Assembly: GCA_945486445.1 (NCBI GenBank)
Contig: CALYTD010000063.1
Span: 1-6,788, forward strand
Length of the DNA stretch: 6,788 nucleotides
Source: an uncultured Prevotellaceae bacterium
GTDB lineage: Bacteria > Bacteroidota > Bacteroidia > Bacteroidales > Bacteroidaceae
Direction: 5' to 3'
The notes beneath the pieces are model-generated. The model worked only from the letters and a program-made list of their open reading frames with translations, ran no database searches and was not told the origin of the DNA. Every line of letters starts with the position of its first letter. The first letter of the stretch is position 1. Positions 6,787 to 6,788 of this stretch are shown in pieces. A program made the position numbers and the translations under genes.

Positions 6787-6788
6787 CA

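Overview
The window looks like chromosomal DNA of a Bacteroidota bacterium, most likely Prevotella-like. Support comes from protein character, the gene set, start codons without Shine-Dalgarno sequences, and two promoters of the Bacteroidota type (TTTG, 19-20 bp, TANNTTTG). No mobile element, CRISPR array, rRNA or tRNA gene is visible.

Layout. On the + strand, 1-1539 is the 3' part of a CapD/FlaA1-type nucleotide-sugar 4,6-dehydratase; its membrane-spanning N terminus lies outside the window. It converges on a minus-strand cluster, and the two are separated by a strong stem-loop at 1666-1700 that can end transcription from both sides. The minus-strand cluster, in transcription order, is a ROK-family sugar kinase (5258-6244), a 175-nt gap, then a tight unit of sua5/tsaC-type threonylcarbamoyl-AMP synthase (4516-5082), a CLC anion channel/transporter with two CBS domains (2669-4516) and fmt, methionyl-tRNA formyltransferase (1706-2659). 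sua5 and the CLC gene overlap by one base (TAATG), and CLC and fmt are 9 nt apart. A 215-nt divergent control region (6245-6459) carries one promoter facing the ROK gene and one facing a small + strand lipoprotein gene (6460-6786). That gene stops 2 nt before the window end and may be frameshifted.

How they work together. The sua5-CLC-fmt unit joins two tRNA-related housekeeping functions (t6A37 precursor synthesis and initiator-tRNA formylation) to an ion-transport gene. The ROK kinase probably feeds phosphorylated sugar into central metabolism. The dehydratase belongs to surface glycan synthesis, probably the end of a polysaccharide locus lying to the left. The lipoprotein is probably exposed on the outer membrane.

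No clearly new multi-gene system is evident. The points most worth a second look are sequence-level: a CLC protein with channel-like replacements at key positions, a Gly-Gly to Ala-Ala change at the presumed nucleotide site of the ROK kinase that looks like a local one-base rotation, an inverted repeat between the divergent promoters, and a possible frameshift in the lipoprotein gene.
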